Source: Verrucomicrobiota bacterium JB022
Lineage (GTDB): Bacteria > Verrucomicrobiota > Verrucomicrobiia > Opitutales > Oceanipulchritudinaceae
Reading direction: 5' to 3'
NCBI GenBank assembly: GCA_030673845.1
Contig: JAUTCQ010000016.1
Coordinates: forward strand, 1-64,000
Length of the DNA: 64,000 bases
Shown here: piece by piece, positions 33,618-42,112 of the stretch
Position numbering within the stretch: position 1 is the first letter of the stretch
Layout of the letters: each line of letters opens with the position of its first letter
Position numbers and translations under genes: made by a program
Notes under the pieces: generated by a model
What the model was told of the DNA's origin: nothing
The model's input: the letters and a program-made list of their open reading frames with translations, nothing else
Databases searched by the model: none

Positions 33618-35387
33618 ATGAAAGACAAAAATTCCCAAAAAATTTGGCTGGGCTTTGCGGAGCGCCGTTCGTCGGGAGACGGGCGGGTCAAGATCCGCCT
33701 GCGATGGCTCCGCATCCTTGGTGCCACCTGTGTGCTCGGTATCGTTGGCTACGCCACTTTAATGGCTGGCGTTTATTGGTGGTTAAAAAACAAGCGTGGC
33801 TACCACCAGGTTACTTATGTGCAGACATTGATGGTCCCGCTGCCCTGGGAGTATCGCAAGGTCAAGCAGGAGCAGGGCGTGGCTCAGGTCGAGCGTGGCC
33901 TTGAGCTGGCCAAGAAGGCGACTTCGGCGGAAGAAATCATCCAGGCCGAGCGTTGGGTGCGGGCGGGCCTCACCCGGGCACCCGACCAATTGAAGGGGCG
34001 GATGTTTGTGGCGCAGATGCTGGAATTGCGCAAGCAACCGCCGGAATACTGGGTAAAGGTCTATGAAGACGGCCTCCAGTATGCGGACCGCGATGTCGAG
34101 TATCTGAAGGGCTACCTGCGCGCGCTGCTCAGCTCGCGTAACGACCAACAAATCCTGGACGTGGCCGAGCGCTACCTGCCCGAGCAACCCGATCGCTCGG
34201 ATGAGCTCAACCGCGTGATGGCGCTGGCCGGCATGCGTGCGGCGACCGAGGTGGGCAACTTCGAGCGAGCCCATGAGCTTTACCGCCAGTATGGCCTCGA
34301 CAACAACCCGGAGGCGGTCATGTCGGCGGCGGAGCTGCTCGACCGTGCAGGGCAGACGGACGATGCGATCGTGCTGCTGCAGAGCTTTATTGCGCGCTAC
34401 AACGTGCCCCAGCTCGTCCGCCACGTCGACCCGGCGCGCAAGCTGTTGATGGCGCTCCACAATCGCGAGGGCAACTATACGGCGGCCGCCGAGGTTTGCC
34501 TCCAGCGGGTGATAGCCCAGCCGGAAAATCCGGCGCCGCGCATCGATCTCCTGAAAATTTACGACGAACAGGGCCGCGAGCGTGAGATCGAGCAACAGGT
34601 GGAAGACCTCTTGCGCAACTTTGGCGACGATCGCATGACGGTGATTTCGTTGGCGAACTTTGCAACTGATACTGGTCGCCTCGACCTTGTGCGCCGCGTC
34701 TATGAGACGGCCATCGAGAGCAATTTCGATCTCTCGGCCTTCGGCATGATCTACATCGAGGCCTACCTCACGTCCGGCCACTATAAGTCGGCGCTCGATT
34801 TCTGCGAAGAACTGGAGCGCGAAGCCCCTTCGTGGCTGGCCAGCTATCGCCCGGTAATCAGCGCCATGCGCTCGGTCGCTCACCATGGCCTCGGGGATGA
34901 GAAGCTGGGTGAAATGTATCTCACGGAGTTCCTGGGCAACACCCGCGTCAGCTCGAGCCTGCTTCGCACCGTGGCCAAGCGCTTCCGCAATATGGACCTC
35001 GACGAGCAGGCGCGTCGCGTGCTGCTCGATGCGCACGAGCGCCAACCACGCGAAGAAGACGTCTTGGCCGATCTGGTGGAAGTGGAGCTGGAGCTGGGCG
35101 AATCGCGCACGATTACGGACCACGTTGCCTCGCTGCTGGAAGTGCGCCGCCCGCGCTACAACCAGCTGCAGGACTTCTACAACGGCCTGAATAGCGACCG
35201 CTTCATCTTCTCGCCGGAGCGTCAGGTGCGGATTTCGAGCCTCGCCGACGCGCTTGAGGAGGCGCAAGTGGCCGCGTCCCTCGACTTCTCGCTGCGTTCG
35301 ATCGAAGAGATCCGGGCCGACCGCGAGCAGTATGAGTCTGCGTCGGCCAACCCGACCGAAGGTGCCGATCCGATAGCCGCCAAGTAA
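33618..35387 (+). CDS. Membrane-anchored TPR protein
   Basis: 589 residues. One N-terminal membrane helix (ILGATCVLGIVGYATLMAGV) preceded by a basic cytoplasmic segment; the rest is a solenoid of TPR-like helix pairs (AEEIIQAERWVRAGLTRAPD, ELLDRAGQTDDAIVLLQSFI, AAAEVCLQRVIAQPENPAPR, FAIDTGRL-like NFATDTGRLDLVRRVYETAI). Faces the periplasm by topology. Divergent from the exopolysaccharide genes with a 243-base gap. It may serve as scaffold for polysaccharide assembly, but no specific partner can be named. Confidence 0.8.
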   Translation: MKDKNSQKIWLGFAERRSSGDGRVKIRLRWLRILGATCVLGIVGYATLMAGVYWWLKNKRGYHQVTYVQTLMVPLPWEYRKVKQEQGVAQVERGLELAKKATSAEEIIQAERWVRAGLTRAPDQLKGRMFVAQMLELRKQPPEYWVKVYEDGLQYADRDVEYLKGYLRALLSSRNDQQILDVAERYLPEQPDRSDELNRVMALAGMRAATEVGNFERAHELYRQYGLDNNPEAVMSAAELLDRAGQTDDAIVLLQSFIARYNVPQLVRHVDPARKLLMALHNREGNYTAAAEVCLQRVIAQPENPAPRIDLLKIYDEQGREREIEQQVEDLLRNFGDDRMTVISLANFATDTGRLDLVRRVYETAIESNFDLSAFGMIYIEAYLTSGHYKSALDFCEELEREAPSWLASYRPVISAMRSVAHHGLGDEKLGEMYLTEFLGNTRVSSSLLRTVAKRFRNMDLDEQARRVLLDAHERQPREEDVLADLVEVELELGESRTITDHVASLLEVRRPRYNQLQDFYNGLNSDRFIFSPERQVRISSLADALEEAQVAASLDFSLRSIEEIRADREQYESASANPTEGADPIAAK

Positions 35388-35402
35388 GACGGCCACCCCA
35401 GT

Positions 35403-36749
35403 CTAGGACTGCTTTTTCTCGTCCTCTTCCTCTTCGGAGGGAGAGGATTTTTCGTCTTCGGCGACGCGCATGTCTTCGGGCAGCGGGCGCACTTCCGCCT
35501 CGATCACGCGCTTTTCGTCGACCGCCGTAACGCGGACCGCGAGGCCTTCGACGACCAGCTCTTCCCCTTCTTCGGGGATCCGACCCAGCTCGTTGGTGAT
35601 CAAGCCGCCCAAGGTCGAAACTTCGTCGTTGTCCACTTCCACGCCCAGGCGTTCGGCCAGCTCGTGCAGCGGGGTGAGGCCGGAGACCACCGTTTCGCCC
35701 TCCACGGTATCGCGGATGAGCGTTTCCTCCTCGTTGTCGAACTCGTCGCGGATGTCGCCCACCAGCTGCTCGAGCACACGTTCGAGCGTCAGGACGCCCT
35801 CGGTGCCGCGAAACTCGTCGATCACCAAGGCCATGTGCACGTTGTGGCTCAGAAGTTGGGTCAAGGCCTCTTCCAAGGGCGTTTCGCCGTGGATGCGGAT
35901 GATGTCGCGCTTGATCTTGCGCAGGTCCACGCGGCTCAGCTCTCCCTCGTAACGAAAGAGGTCTTTGATGTGGATCAGGCCGATGCAGCGGTCGAGATCG
36001 CCCTCGCAGAGCGGGAAGCGGGTATGGCCGCTTTCGCGCGCCATCTGCAGGTTTTCCTGCAGGCTCAGGTAGAGGTCGAAAAACTTGATCTGGTTGCGGG
36101 GCAGCAAGACGTCGCTCACCTCCAGGTCGCGCATCTGCAAGGCGTTGCGCAGGATCGTCTGGGCCACGACCGACATATCGGGCGCGTCCTTGCCCAGCAT
36201 TTCGATCTGCTCCTCATAGTCGAGGGCTTCTAGCTCCGTCACTTCCTTGCCGCCGCCTGCCATGTTAAGGCTGCGGCCCAAGGGGGCGAGCGTGCCGAGA
36301 AACGGCTTGAAGAGGGCGGCCAGCACGCGCACCAGCAAGGCGGTGCCGCGCAGGACGGATGGCGCGGCCTGCAAGCCGAGCGAGCGCGGCATGTGCTCGA
36401 CGGAAACGAGCTGCAGGCCGAGCAGCGCAACGACGGCTGCGGCGAGCGCCAGGTTGGCGGCGGCCGCCGGTCCAGGCACGGCATCAAGGATCATCCCGAG
36501 CGGCCCCCAGAGCAGCAGCCAGTAGCCGACCCAGCACAGGCCGGCGGTCAGGCGCAGCACCCGCAAGGTGCGGGTGGGGTGGTCGAGCAGCCACGCGACC
36601 GCCTTGCGTTCGCGCAGGTAGTCGAGCAAGTCGGGATTGAAGTGGCTGAAGCGGACCTTCACGAGGGCCGCTTCGCAGGCGACAACGGCGGCATGCAGGC
36701 CCATCACGGCCGCTGCGCCTACAGCTTTGAGCAAGAGCAGGGTGGTCAC
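35403..36749 (-). CDS. CNNM/CorC-family (HlyC-like) membrane protein with CBS pair
   Basis: 448 residues. N-terminal DUF21/CNNM transmembrane domain (helices at ~1-22, ~65-85, ~92-115), then a CBS pair (DVLLPRNQIKFFDLYLSLQE, HTRFPLCEGDLDRCIGLIHI, LLSHNVHMALVIDEFRGTEG) and a CorC_HlyC domain (EEETLIRDTVEGETVVSGLT). Acidic tail EEEEDEKKQS. The family is linked to Mg2+/Co2+ efflux or ion homeostasis. N-terminal domain is shorter than in many relatives, with about three clear helices. Confidence 0.9.
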   Translation of the reverse strand: MTTLLLLKAVGAAAVMGLHAAVVACEAALVKVRFSHFNPDLLDYLRERKAVAWLLDHPTRTLRVLRLTAGLCWVGYWLLLWGPLGMILDAVPGPAAAANLALAAAVVALLGLQLVSVEHMPRSLGLQAAPSVLRGTALLVRVLAALFKPFLGTLAPLGRSLNMAGGGKEVTELEALDYEEQIEMLGKDAPDMSVVAQTILRNALQMRDLEVSDVLLPRNQIKFFDLYLSLQENLQMARESGHTRFPLCEGDLDRCIGLIHIKDLFRYEGELSRVDLRKIKRDIIRIHGETPLEEALTQLLSHNVHMALVIDEFRGTEGVLTLERVLEQLVGDIRDEFDNEEETLIRDTVEGETVVSGLTPLHELAERLGVEVDNDEVSTLGGLITNELGRIPEEGEELVVEGLAVRVTAVDEKRVIEAEVRPLPEDMRVAEDEKSSPSEEEEDEKKQS

Positions 36750-36785
36750 GCTTTATGTACGGTCCGGCCTCAGGACGTTTCCTCC

Positions 36786-37880
36786 TTAACGGTTGATGAT
36801 CTCGCCCAAGGTCTTGAGCAGGCGTGCGTTCTGCGGCTCCGTGCCTACGGAAATGCGTAGGTGATGCGGGAGGTCATAGCCGGCGACGGGACGCACGATG
36901 ATGCCCTGGCTTTGCAAGGTCTTGTCGACTTCGCTGGCCTTGGGCACTTGGGCGAGGATGAAGTTGGCGGCGCTGGGCACGGTTTCGAGGCCCAGCTCCT
37001 GCAGGCCCTGCTCCAGTTGACGCAGGCCGGCGGTATTCACGGTGCGGCTGCGCTCCACCCACTCGGCATCGGCAAGGGCGGCACGGGCTGCGACCTGGGC
37101 GATGTTGCTGGTGTTGAAGGGCGGGCGGACGCTGTTGATCAGCGCGGCCAGCTCCGGATCGCTGTAGCCGTAGCCGACACGCAGGCCGGCCAGGCCGTAG
37201 ATCTTGGAAAAGGTGCGCGTGCAGATCACCTTGCGGCCTTCGCGGATGAGCGGGCGCAGGTCGGGCGGCGTCTCCTGGTATTCCGCGTAGGCCTCGTCGT
37301 AGACGAAGATCACATGGTCGGGGAGGGCGCGGGCAAATTCCAGCACCTCGGCCTCCGACAGCAGCGTGCCGGTAGGGTTGTTCGGGTTGGGCAGGTAGAC
37401 GAGGCGGGTGCGCTCCGTCACTGCCGCCAGCATGGCGCCGAGGTCGTGCGTGTAGTTGGGCATCGGTACGCGGACTGCCTTGGCCCCGGCGCGCACGGTC
37501 GAGATCAGGTAGCTGACGAATGCCTGCTCACCCATCACGGCCTCCGAGCCCTGCCCGAGGAAGAGGCTCGCGAGGAGGTAGAAAATTTCATTGGAGCCCG
37601 CACCGATGGTAAAGCTTTCCACCGGCAGGCCCAGCCGCTCACCCAGGTCGCGGCAAAGGAAATACGCGCTGTTTTCCGGATACAGCCAAGCGTCCTTCAG
37701 GCTCGCCCGTGCGGCATCGAGGGCGCGCGGCGAGGCGCCCAGCGGGTTTTCATTGGAGGCCAGCTTGATCACGGCTTCCGGTTGGAGGCCGAATTCGCGG
37801 GCGACCAGTTCAATCGGGCGGCCCGGCTGGTAGACGGGGAGGCGCTGGATCTGCGGCTGCAGCAACGCGGTGTAGCTCAT
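36786..37880 (-). CDS. hisC: Histidinol-phosphate aminotransferase
   Basis: 364 residues, PLP-dependent class I/II fold, converting imidazole-acetol phosphate to histidinol phosphate in histidine synthesis. Motifs: KLASNENPLGASPRAL near the N-terminus, YLPNPNNPTGTLLS, FVYDEAYAEYQE (PLP-binding Asp), and TRTFSKIYGLAGLRVGYGY with the Schiff-base lysine. Length normal. No other his genes lie adjacent, so it is a dispersed copy; a role with aromatic amino acids cannot be excluded. Confidence 0.95.
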   Translation of the reverse strand: MSYTALLQPQIQRLPVYQPGRPIELVAREFGLQPEAVIKLASNENPLGASPRALDAARASLKDAWLYPENSAYFLCRDLGERLGLPVESFTIGAGSNEIFYLLASLFLGQGSEAVMGEQAFVSYLISTVRAGAKAVRVPMPNYTHDLGAMLAAVTERTRLVYLPNPNNPTGTLLSEAEVLEFARALPDHVIFVYDEAYAEYQETPPDLRPLIREGRKVICTRTFSKIYGLAGLRVGYGYSDPELAALINSVRPPFNTSNIAQVAARAALADAEWVERSRTVNTAGLRQLEQGLQELGLETVPSAANFILAQVPKASEVDKTLQSQGIIVRPVAGYDLPHHLRISVGTEPQNARLLKTLGEIINR

Positions 37881-37961
37881 AGGCTTTCCGATGCTTCAGA
37901 TTACGCCGGGCGCTGCAATGGCAAAGCGCGCGCAAAAAGCAAGTTGTCGCCACCCACCGCT

Positions 37962-38249
37962 TTACGCCCGCCCTTTCGAAGCCACGAGCAGACCCACCCA
38001 GATGGCGAGTGTCTCGCCGCCGAGGAAGATCGGGGGCAGCAGGGAAAAGAGGTTGGGCTGCGCGCGCCACACGATGTCGATAAAGATCAACATGTAGAGC
38101 AGGAGACAGGCGAGGCCGATCGCCATGACGATCTGACGGGCGCGGCGCAGTTGACGGGCGCTGGCCTGGCGGCAAAGCAGCTTGGCCACGCCGTAAGCCA
38201 CGAAGCCGATCACCACGCACTGGAGCAGGAGCACGAAGAGAAATTCCAT
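37962..38249 (-). CDS. Small membrane protein (95 aa)
   Basis: Three predicted membrane helices: FLFVLLLQCVVIGFVAYGVA, IVMAIGLACLLLYMLIFI and FLGGETLAIWVGLLV, with a basic loop between the first two. ATG 38247-38249 chosen because the upstream extension is proline/arginine-rich and overlaps the next gene. No family recognised. Lies 81 bases behind hisC's start region on the same strand and is followed upstream by another small membrane protein. Confidence 0.65.
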   Translation of the reverse strand: MEFLFVLLLQCVVIGFVAYGVAKLLCRQASARQLRRARQIVMAIGLACLLLYMLIFIDIVWRAQPNLFSLLPPIFLGGETLAIWVGLLVASKGRA

Positions 38250-38259
38250 CGGGTGGTGG

Positions 38260-38472
38260 CTACGGCTGGGGTTCGGTTGCCGGGGCTTCCTTGGGCGGCA
38301 GCGGCACCTCTTCGGGCCGGTTCTCACTCGCGATCTTGATCAGCGTATACCAGGCCGCCGAGAGCGCGACAAAGGCGAACAGGACGAAGATCCACACTTT
38401 CCAGAAGCCCCGGGAGGTCTTGCGGTCCGGTTGTTGGGGCGAAGGGGCAGGGTTGGGCTGATGATCGGGCAT
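38260..38472 (-). CDS. Small single-pass membrane protein (70 aa)
   Basis: Pro-rich N-terminus (MPDHQPNPAPSPQQP), one membrane helix (VWIFVLFAFVALSAAWYTL) and a Pro/Glu-rich tail. Ends 10 bases before the next membrane protein gene, so they are probably co-transcribed. No family recognised. Confidence 0.6.
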   Translation of the reverse strand: MPDHQPNPAPSPQQPDRKTSRGFWKVWIFVLFAFVALSAAWYTLIKIASENRPEEVPLPPKEAPATEPQP

Positions 38473-38569
38473 GGCAGTGCGAACGTGAGCGTCTGTCCTA
38501 GGTGATGCCGAGGGATGGGCGGAAAGACAAGGCCCGTCTTAGCGGCCGGGACGGAAGATCGGCGCGCCC

Positions 38570-39085
38570 TCACGCCCGCCAGGCGGGGGCGTAGACCAGC
38601 ATGCCGGGCGGGATATGGACGTCGTCCGGCCCGTGCCACAAGGCCTGGAAGGCCTGCCCGGCTTGGTACTGGCTGTTCCACTTCCAGTTGCTGGCCGGGC
38701 GGAAGCCAAAGCGGCTGTAGTATTTGGGCTCGCCCAGCACCACGACCAGCGGACCATGCTCACGGGCCGCGTGCAGTGCCGCCCAGACCAAAGCGGTACC
38801 GACGCCTTGGCGTTGCCAGTCGGCGGCGACGGCGAGCGGCACGATACCGAGCGCGACGGGGTGGGGGCCGATGCGTTCGTGCCAGACGGGCCCAAGGGCG
38901 ACCATGCCCACGATCTGGCGCTGCACGGTGGTGGCGACGAACTCGTGGATCACATGACCGGCGCGGCGGGCGGTGGCGTGACTCCGTGCTTCATCTTCGC
39001 CCTTGAACGCGAGCAGCAGCAGGTCCTCAATCTCGCCGGAGTCTTGAGGGAGCGCGGGCCGAATCGACACTTCGTAGCCGCTCAT
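38570..39085 (-). CDS. GNAT-family N-acetyltransferase
   Basis: 171 residues from ATG 39083-39085. YhbS-like GNAT fold: VSIRPALPQDSGEIEDLLL, then GIVPLAVAADWQRQGVGTAL (acetyl-CoA-binding Q/R-x-x-G-x-G/A motif: QRQGVGTA), followed by PLVVVLGEPKYYSRFGFRPA, a segment typical of the YhbS group. Substrate unknown. The frame opens seven codons earlier at 39106. Confidence 0.85.
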   Translation of the reverse strand: MSGYEVSIRPALPQDSGEIEDLLLLAFKGEDEARSHATARRAGHVIHEFVATTVQRQIVGMVALGPVWHERIGPHPVALGIVPLAVAADWQRQGVGTALVWAALHAAREHGPLVVVLGEPKYYSRFGFRPASNWKWNSQYQAGQAFQALWHGPDDVHIPPGMLVYAPAWRA

Positions 39086-39190
39086 GCAATTTAAATATAG
39101 GGGCACGATCCGTCTCTGTCTAGCCGTTGTACATAAGGAGTGGGCCTGGAGGCGGGATTTAACCTTGCTGACCGACGTCCGAAAGGTTGA

Positions 39191-41026
39191 ATGACCGCTG
39201 GTTTGCCTATGATTCGTCTACTGTTGCTGTTGTTGGTGGGAGGAATCTCGCTGTGCGTGGGTTTATTCGCGTTTACGCCCCAGGTGAGCGTCGACGCCTT
39301 TACCCGCTCGGTTTACGGCACCCTCCTCAGTGCGCTGATCCTTTGTGTCTGCTTTTGGGCCCGCTTCGAGCGCAAGCCGGGCGGCATCCTGACCAAGGCT
39401 TTCTGGCTCGACCGGGCGCGACAACGGCGGCTCGGCATTGCGCTGCTGGCGGCGGTGGTGGGGACGCTCTTCATCGTCCGCACCCAGGATTACGCCTTCA
39501 AGACGATCTGGGATGAGCACGTGATCGCCAACACCGCTCAAAACCTTTACACCAAGCGCGTCGCCTTCAACTCCGGGCGCGTCTACAACTACAGCAACGC
39601 GCGCTTTGTCCTGAGCCCTTTTTACGACAAGCGCCCAGCGGCGTTCCCGTTTTTCGTGGCGCTGACGCATGACTTGTTTGGCTACGACCCCCATCGCACG
39701 ATTCAGCTCAACGCCTGTCTCGCCTTTGGGGCGATGTTCCTCTTCTTTCTCCTGCTGCAACGCCTGTGGGGGTTGAAAGGAGCGGCGTTTGGCCTCGCCT
39801 GCCTCGTTACGGTGCCGGTTTTTGCCAGCGAGGCCTCCAGCGGCGGTATCGGGATGTCGTCGATCTTTCTGGTCCTGGCCCTGATCGCACTGCTTGCGCG
39901 CTGGCTGGAGCGGCCAGACAAGGACGGGCTGGCTGCGGCGGCCTTTCTCGCCGTGTTGCTGGCACAGACCCGCTATGAGTCGTTTCTCTACCTAGCGGGT
40001 ATGGGGCTGGTGGTAGCTTATGTGTGGTGGCAGCAAAAGCGGATCATGCTGCCGTGGGTCGTCCTGCTGTGCCCGGTGCTGCTGATCCCGCATGTGTGGC
40101 AAAACCATGTCGTGAAGCTGAACCCCAAGCTCCTGGAGCTGGGCACGGTGGGCAAGGAGCAGGTGCTCAGTTTCGGCTACATCCCCGAGATGTCGGCCCG
40201 GGCGCTGCACTTCTTTTTCGATCCCGAGGTGCCGCAGTCCAACCATATCTTTCTGGCGGGCATTGCGGCAATTGCGGCGGTGGGTTGGCTCGTGCTGGCG
40301 CGTCGCAAGGCCAGCGACTGGTCGACGCTCAGCCCTACGGCCAAGGTGGCGGTGCTGTTCATCCCGGCCTTTTTGCTGCAACTGCTGCTGATCCTCTGCT
40401 ACGCCTTCCCGCTCGACATGCAGATCACCAGTCGCCTCTCGCTGCCCCTGTTTCTGCCGATGGCGGCCTTGGCGGCCTGGCTGTTGATCGAGGTGCGGCA
40501 TCGCTGGGTGCAGGGGGTGATCCTCGGCGGGTTCGTGCTGTTCTTCATGCAGTTCCAGATCACGAAGTTCAACCGCGTCAATTTCTACACCTCCGGCATG
40601 GTGGCTTCGGTTTTCGAGCAACTGGAGGATGAGCTGGACCGTTTCGACCCCGACAACACGGTCTTCATTTCCACCGACGTGCCGTTTTTCGACATCTTTG
40701 GTTACAATGCTGCCGGCGCAGGCAGTTTCCAGAGCCGCCTCCCGCAGGTGAAGTGGATCCTGGAGCAAAAGGAGCACCCCCGTTTTCTGGTGTGGGATAT
40801 CGAGTCTTACAATGGCATGACTGGGGAGTGGGAAAAGTCTTTCGACACCACAAAGCTGACCGACAACGTGAAGACCGAGGTGGTCTGGACCGTTTACGAA
40901 GACCCTTACTACCGCGGCGTGCTCTCTGAGGTCATCGCGATTGAAGACGTCGAAGCGGCGGGCCCCGCTGCGCCTTTTGAGCACCCCGGCCAGTTCAAGG
41001 GTTTTTACTACAGCAGCCTGCCGTAG
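39191..41026 (+). CDS. GT39/ArnT-like membrane glycosyltransferase
   Basis: 611 residues with about ten membrane helices and a C-terminal soluble part. The first periplasmic loop has TIWDEHVIANTAQNLY (acidic DE pair expected in GT-C enzymes), and NARFVLSPFYDKRPAAFPFF resembles the KPP/RPP region of PMT/ArnT proteins. Such enzymes transfer a sugar from a polyprenyl-phosphate donor to lipid, protein or glycan in the periplasm. C-terminal ~130 residues are soluble (VFEQLEDELDRFDPDN). ATG 39191 or ATG 39209 can start it. Acceptor unknown. Confidence 0.75.
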   Translation: MTAGLPMIRLLLLLLVGGISLCVGLFAFTPQVSVDAFTRSVYGTLLSALILCVCFWARFERKPGGILTKAFWLDRARQRRLGIALLAAVVGTLFIVRTQDYAFKTIWDEHVIANTAQNLYTKRVAFNSGRVYNYSNARFVLSPFYDKRPAAFPFFVALTHDLFGYDPHRTIQLNACLAFGAMFLFFLLLQRLWGLKGAAFGLACLVTVPVFASEASSGGIGMSSIFLVLALIALLARWLERPDKDGLAAAAFLAVLLAQTRYESFLYLAGMGLVVAYVWWQQKRIMLPWVVLLCPVLLIPHVWQNHVVKLNPKLLELGTVGKEQVLSFGYIPEMSARALHFFFDPEVPQSNHIFLAGIAAIAAVGWLVLARRKASDWSTLSPTAKVAVLFIPAFLLQLLLILCYAFPLDMQITSRLSLPLFLPMAALAAWLLIEVRHRWVQGVILGGFVLFFMQFQITKFNRVNFYTSGMVASVFEQLEDELDRFDPDNTVFISTDVPFFDIFGYNAAGAGSFQSRLPQVKWILEQKEHPRFLVWDIESYNGMTGEWEKSFDTTKLTDNVKTEVVWTVYEDPYYRGVLSEVIAIEDVEAAGPAAPFEHPGQFKGFYYSSLP

Positions 41027-41074
41027 GCCTGAGAGCAGTTCCGTTCTAATCTGAATCAGCGAAGTGCTGGGGCT

Positions 41075-42073
41075 CTAGCGCGCCTGCTGGCGGTAGTGCT
41101 CGGCCCAATGCTCCACTCCTTCGGCGGTGGGGTGGTTTTCCGGGCGGTAGTCGAGGTCTCGGCGGGCGGCGGAGATGTCGTACCAGTGGTCCTTGGCCAG
41201 TTCGAGGGCGACGAATCGGGTCATCGGCGGCTCACCCTTCAGGCGGAACGTCTTCCAGATACTTTCTGCGACCGTGCCGATCGTATGGGCGGCCCGCAGC
41301 GAAATCTTGCGCTTGAGAGGCGCGACGCCGACTTGCTGCAGGACTTCGTTGACCCACGGCCATAGTGCGACGGGTTCCCCTTGGCTCAGGAAGTAGGCCT
41401 TGCCGCCCGCGCGCCCGGCTTGCAGGGCATCGAGCGCCAGCAGGTGGGCGTCGGCGGCATTTTCCACCCGGGTGATGTCGACCCGGTTCTGGCCGTCGCC
41501 CACGATGCGGAGCCTCCCTTGGCGCGCCCGTTGGACCACGCGCGGCAGCAGGTGCGGATCGCCGACCCCCCAGATGAGGTGCGGCCGCAGAGCGCATACC
41601 TCCAGCGTGCCCGGCGCATGGGCGGCGAGGGCCTCCTGCTCGGCCTGGGCCTTGGTCGGCGCGTAGGGGCTCAGCCAATCTCGCCCGTAGGGCAGCGATT
41701 CGTCGGCTCCGGCAAACGACTGGCGATTGAAGACCACGCTGGGCGTGCTGGTGTAGACCAGGTAGCGCGCCCCCTGTGCGCGGCACGCTCCCAGCACGTG
41801 GCGAGTCCCTTCGACATTGGCGGCAAAGTAGTCCGCATACGGCCCCCAGATCCCCGCCAGAGCGGCCACGTGGAAAACCGCGTCACAACCCGCCGCCGCG
41901 TCTGCCACCGCTTGGGCGTCGGTCAGGCTGCCACGGCGCACGTCGACGCCCTGGGCTCGCAGGTCGGGAGCGTCGGAGCGTTGAAACGACACGACCTGAT
42001 AGCCGCGCGCGAGGCAACGCTCGACAATGTAGCGCCCGAGGAACCCCGCCCCGCCGGTGATGAGGACTTTCAT
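41075..42073 (-). CDS. NAD-dependent 3-oxoacid/sterol reductase (OleD-like)
   Basis: 332 residues, extended SDR fold: MKVLITGGAGFLGRYIVERC (NAD-binding GxxGxxG), VFHVAALAGIWGPYADYFAA, VYTSTPSVVFNRQ with active-site region SPYAPTKAQAEQEAL (Y-x-x-x-K), CALRPHLIWGVGDPHLLPRV, and LKGEPPMTRFVALELAKDHW. These segments follow 2-alkyl-3-oxoalkanoate reductase OleD of long-chain olefin synthesis closely. OleABC genes are not in the window, so the true substrate may be a different beta-keto acid or a sterol-like 3-hydroxy group. Followed upstream by an FAD monooxygenase on the same strand. Confidence 0.85.
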   Translation of the reverse strand: MKVLITGGAGFLGRYIVERCLARGYQVVSFQRSDAPDLRAQGVDVRRGSLTDAQAVADAAAGCDAVFHVAALAGIWGPYADYFAANVEGTRHVLGACRAQGARYLVYTSTPSVVFNRQSFAGADESLPYGRDWLSPYAPTKAQAEQEALAAHAPGTLEVCALRPHLIWGVGDPHLLPRVVQRARQGRLRIVGDGQNRVDITRVENAADAHLLALDALQAGRAGGKAYFLSQGEPVALWPWVNEVLQQVGVAPLKRKISLRAAHTIGTVAESIWKTFRLKGEPPMTRFVALELAKDHWYDISAARRDLDYRPENHPTAEGVEHWAEHYRQQAR

Positions 42074-42112
42074 GCGCGCAATCTGGCAAGCGCCGTGCCG
42101 CTTGACGAGTCC

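Noticed and set aside
33783..35396. 537-codon minus-strand frame
   Set aside because: Shadow of the TPR gene; repetitive Leu/Arg/His composition.
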